Positions 6,931 through 8,121 of a stretch of DNA of 8,121 bases are shown piece by piece. The notes under the pieces were generated by a model. That model was not told the DNA's origin and made no database searches. It saw nothing but the letters and a program-made list of their open reading frames with translations. The stretch is from Planctomycetota bacterium (GTDB taxonomy: Bacteria > Planctomycetota > UBA1135 > UBA2386). Numbering within the stretch: position 1 is the stretch's first letter; each line of letters starts with the position of its first letter. The stretch is from positions 1 to 8,121 of the forward strand of contig JAEYTU010000024.1 of the NCBI GenBank assembly GCA_023433825.1. The letters are read 5' to 3'. The translations under genes were made by a program, and so were the position numbers.

Positions 6931-8121
6931 TCAGCGCACGATCTCGACCAACTCCAAGTTCGTCAGCGTCGCGCGGGCCGTCGACACGTCGAGCATCAGC
7001 GACTGCATCGGCAGCGTGACCGCCGGCCAACTGCGTGACGACGGGACGAGCAGATCGAGGCGGCCGCTCGGCGGCAGCGCAGCGGTCAGCAACGGGATCG
7101 GCTGCAGCAACCGGAACACACCGAACGGTTCGAACGGGATCCGCGCGGTCGCGGGTGCGACGTAGAGCGCGGTCAGGCCGCCGGGCGGACCGCGCAGACG
7201 CAGCTCGAACGGCGACCCGGCCTGCACCGGCGCGGCAACGAGAGTCAGTCGAACGCCCGCGTTCGCCAGCAACTCGGCCGCGCCGTCGCGGCCGTGGACG
7301 AGCAGGTCGGCATCGCCGCCACCGTCGAAGTCGCCGACGACGAACTCCGGGCTCCGATACAGCGACCGCAACGGCAACGGCTGCGCGGCCGCGAACAGCA
7401 TCCCCGCACGCGGCAGGTGGAACACGTCGCCGTCGACGCCGCCGATCAGGATCCCGCTCGCGCGGTCGACGCGGACGCCAGCACGCGGCAACCACCCGAG
7501 CGTGTTGCCTGCCGGTGCGCCGGCCGGCAGCCAACTCGCCGTCGCGTCGACGAACGTTCCATTGCCAGCATTTCGCAAGACCAGGATCCGCGGCGTCACC
7601 TCCGACGTGGCGACGACGAGGTCGTCGAACCCGTCGCCGTCGAGATCGAGAACGAGGCCGTCGCGCACACCCGGTGCGACGACCGCTCCGGCGACTTCGA
7701 CGAACGTGCCGGACCCCTGCACGAACACGCGCGGCGCGGCGCCCGCGAGGAACGCGACGACGTCGACCTCGGAGTCACCGTCGATCCGCGCCGGCATCAG
7801 CTTGACGACACCGAGCAGCGACAGACCCGCGACGACGACGCCCGGGGCGAACACGCCGCCGTGATTGACGAACGTCCGCAACTGCCCGGCCGCGTCCGCG
7901 GCGACGACGTCGGCGTGTCCGTCCGTCGTCGGCTGTCCGCCGAAGAAGTCCGCGACCGCCGCCGCGACGAGACCCTGCGGCGCAGGCGACGGCCATCGCA
8001 TCCCGGTCTCGTCGCGCAGACCGACGATCGGATCGTCGACGACGATGCGGACACCGGTCGCATTCGCGAGCAACACGAAGTCGCGCGCCGTCGGCGATCG
8101 CACCGGGGCGCGGTGCAGTTC
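6931..8121 (-). CDS. FG-GAP/VCBS-type repeat protein, N-terminal part outside window
   Basis: The minus-strand frame is open from the right edge to a TGA at 6931-6933, giving 396 residues of a longer protein. A GTG at 8103 is only an internal codon, because six more in-frame codons run to the edge. The visible part has repeated beta-propeller blades with Asp-rich, calcium-type loops: ARIDGDSEVDVVAFL, LDLDGDGFDDLVVATSE and VVGDFDGGGDADLLVHG, plus a degenerate VADFFGGQPTTDGHADVV. These are hallmarks of FG-GAP/VCBS repeats in secreted or surface proteins. The last 100 or so residues form a separate module beginning GSPFELRLRGPPGGLTALYV, with a beta-sandwich look, which I associate from memory with C-termini of secreted planctomycete proteins. 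It probably acts outside the cell in adhesion or carbohydrate or protein binding. No enzymatic motif is visible. The gene converges on groEL across the repeat array. Confidence 0.88.
   Translation of the reverse strand, partial: ELHRAPVRSPTARDFVLLANATGVRIVVDDPIVGLRDETGMRWPSPAPQGLVAAAVADFFGGQPTTDGHADVVAADAAGQLRTFVNHGGVFAPGVVVAGLSLLGVVKLMPARIDGDSEVDVVAFLAGAAPRVFVQGSGTFVEVAGAVVAPGVRDGLVLDLDGDGFDDLVVATSEVTPRILVLRNAGNGTFVDATASWLPAGAPAGNTLGWLPRAGVRVDRASGILIGGVDGDVFHLPRAGMLFAAAQPLPLRSLYRSPEFVVGDFDGGGDADLLVHGRDGAAELLANAGVRLTLVAAPVQAGSPFELRLRGPPGGLTALYVAPATARIPFEPFGVFRLLQPIPLLTAALPPSGRLDLLVPSSRSWPAVTLPMQSLMLDVSTARATLTNLELVEIVR

Overview
The window is uniformly GC-rich bacterial DNA with strong G/C third-position bias, few Shine-Dalgarno sites and several GTG starts. 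The GroEL/GroES sequences are clearly bacterial. A secreted FG-GAP protein with a C-terminal module of a kind I associate with planctomycetes, and a secreted sugar-lyase-like protein, make a Planctomycetota-like organism the best guess. This is an inference from style, not a phylogenetic result.

Layout. (1) Positions 1-3112 hold a three-gene block on the minus strand, read from right to left. It starts with a 122-residue membrane-anchored protein (2744-3112). Next is a 650-residue exported protein resembling the PcRGLX/YetA-like exo-rhamnogalacturonan lyase family (748-2700). Last is a protein that starts at 751 and runs off the left edge; its ATG overlaps the preceding TGA as ATGA, so these two are probably translationally coupled. 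(2) Positions 3113-3323 form a divergent promoter region with a lone T8 tract. (3) On the plus strand come a zinc-ribbon protein with a 69-residue, almost purely Asp/Glu tail (3324-3680), a stand-alone response-regulator receiver with a Pro/Gly tail (3979-4458), and the groES-groEL chaperonin operon (4562-4897, 4930-6570). (4) Positions 6571-6930 contain no gene. They hold four near-identical copies of a 64-bp element separated by 16-26 bp, between the converging ends of groEL and the next gene. (5) Positions 6931-8121 are the 3' part of a minus-strand FG-GAP/VCBS-type gene that runs off the right edge.

How the parts work together. The minus-strand block at the left looks like a cell-envelope or polysaccharide-related unit. 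GroES/GroEL is the housekeeping folding machine. The receiver and the acidic zinc-ribbon protein upstream of it are small regulatory-looking proteins whose link to groESL is positional only. No CIRCE operator is visible in front of groES. The most unusual signals are the intergenic repeat array after groEL and the acidic zinc-ribbon protein. I see no phage, transposase, CRISPR, tRNA or rRNA.
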